Shown here piece by piece: positions 46,716-46,967 of a stretch of DNA of 46,967 bases (the first letter of the stretch is position 1; each line of letters opens with the position of its first letter). The stretch covers positions 1-46,967 of the forward strand of contig QCQM01000004.1 of NCBI GenBank assembly GCA_003212195.1, in the 5' to 3' direction. A model generated the notes under the pieces. It was not told the origin of the DNA, made no database searches, and saw nothing but the letters and a program-made list of their open reading frames with translations. Position numbers and translations under genes: made by a program. The stretch comes from Prochlorococcus sp. AG-449-O05. GTDB lineage: Bacteria; Cyanobacteriota; Cyanobacteriia; PCC-6307; Cyanobiaceae.

Positions 46716-46967
46716 TCAAACATTCGATTGAATCCCTTCAGGAGGAACATAAAGCATCTCAAGCCAGTTTCCTTCAGTATCCTTCATATAAAAAGATGCT
46801 GTTCCATCTCTATGTTCATGTAAAGGACCAACTTTTACACCAGAATTCTTTAAATCATTTTGAATATTTTCCACTTCTTTTTTATTTTCAAAATGAAAAG
46901 CAAAGTGTGGACCTGCAGCTTTGTAGCTAGGGCCTAACAACGCAAGTCCATCTTTCCCTTTACCAGC
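46716..46967 (-). CDS. VOC/glyoxalase-fold protein, N-terminus outside window
   Basis: The C-terminal 83 residues or so of a small protein whose 5' end lies beyond the window; the frame is open to the edge. The pattern PHFAFHF, then VGPLHEHRDGTASFYMKDTEGNWLEMLYVPPE, is the second half of a VOC (vicinal oxygen chelate) fold, with metal-ligand-like His and Glu (PHFAFHF, NWLEML). Substrate unknown. Its stop is 15 bases before the mutS2 ATG. Confidence 0.8.
   Translation of the reverse strand, partial: AGKGKDGLALLGPSYKAAGPHFAFHFENKKEVENIQNDLKNSGVKVGPLHEHRDGTASFYMKDTEGNWLEMLYVPPEGIQSNV

Noticed and set aside
1-46967. CRISPR arrays, IS elements or prophage
   Set aside because: No regularly spaced repeats, transposase or phage gene was found on either strand.

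Overview
The window looks like a core-genome segment of a marine picocyanobacterium, most probably a high-light-adapted Prochlorococcus. The evidence is the very AT-rich base composition, short spacers, many small cyanobacterial families (DUF3181, DUF3146, DUF3084, DUF3177, DUF2555, Ycf20- and Ycf66-like), photosystem II genes (psbA, psbO, psbH, psbN, psbI), the nitrogen regulator ntcA with an ammonium transporter, carotenoid hydroxylase crtR and CP12. I cannot fix the strain from sequence alone. I see no transposase, integrase, phage module, CRISPR array, toxin-antitoxin pair or secondary-metabolite cluster. The interesting signals are local: start-codon anomalies, degenerate active sites, palindromic promoter elements and a small unlisted gene.

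Layout. 1-7.6 kb: C-terminal part of purH, a DoxX-like membrane protein, ispH, amt1 with a perfect NtcA box upstream and a strong terminator downstream, sfsA, murJ and two small conserved proteins. 7.7-12.4 kb: tRNA-Arg(ACG), glyA-cinA (overlapping) and leuC-leuD (overlapping). 12.4-15.1 kb: an LptD/OstA-like outer-membrane protein (DUF3769), then psbI, psbN and the divergent psbH. 15.2-18.3 kb: pth, DUF3146, and a minus-strand run ntcA - DUF3084 - RNase-H-fold protein. 18.4-20.9 kb: a CobO-like P-loop protein, dcd, thyX (tight plus-strand run) and the thylakoid thioredoxin txlA. 21-27.5 kb: glmM, trmB, DUF3177, a small hypothetical, ileS and a Ycf66-like protein. 27.5-31.5 kb: tRNA-Leu(TAG), crtR, gatC, a 3-methyladenine DNA glycosylase, pyrB, a Ycf20-like protein and a small hypothetical. 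31.7-37.9 kb: DUF2555, coaBC, psbO with a strong terminator, sat, ftsH and an Eda-like aldolase. 38-40.6 kb: aroC, psbA with a terminator and structured leader, and a 42-aa conserved-looking gene divergent from psbA. 40.7-47 kb: an aspartoacylase-family protein, a Xi-class-type glutathione transferase, cp12, a 60-aa protein, obgE, mutS2 and the C-terminal part of a VOC/glyoxalase-fold protein.

How the genes work together. Photosystem II supply and repair is represented by psbA (D1), psbO, psbH, psbN, psbI and an FtsH protease. Nitrogen control is represented by ntcA and its likely target amt1. Nucleotide supply is represented by purH, pyrB, dcd and thyX. The rest is housekeeping: leucine (leuC, leuD), aromatics (aroC), isoprenoids (ispH), CoA (coaBC), sulfate activation (sat), cell wall (glmM, murJ) and translation (ileS, gatC, pth, trmB, two tRNAs, obgE).

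After adding genes too short or too oddly started to be found by simple ORF calling (psbI, psbN, the 42-aa gene at 40460, the 5' ends of crtR and the glycosylase), no gene-free stretch reaches 300 bases. The longest (31459-31674) shows nothing beyond a doubtful 28-codon ORF.
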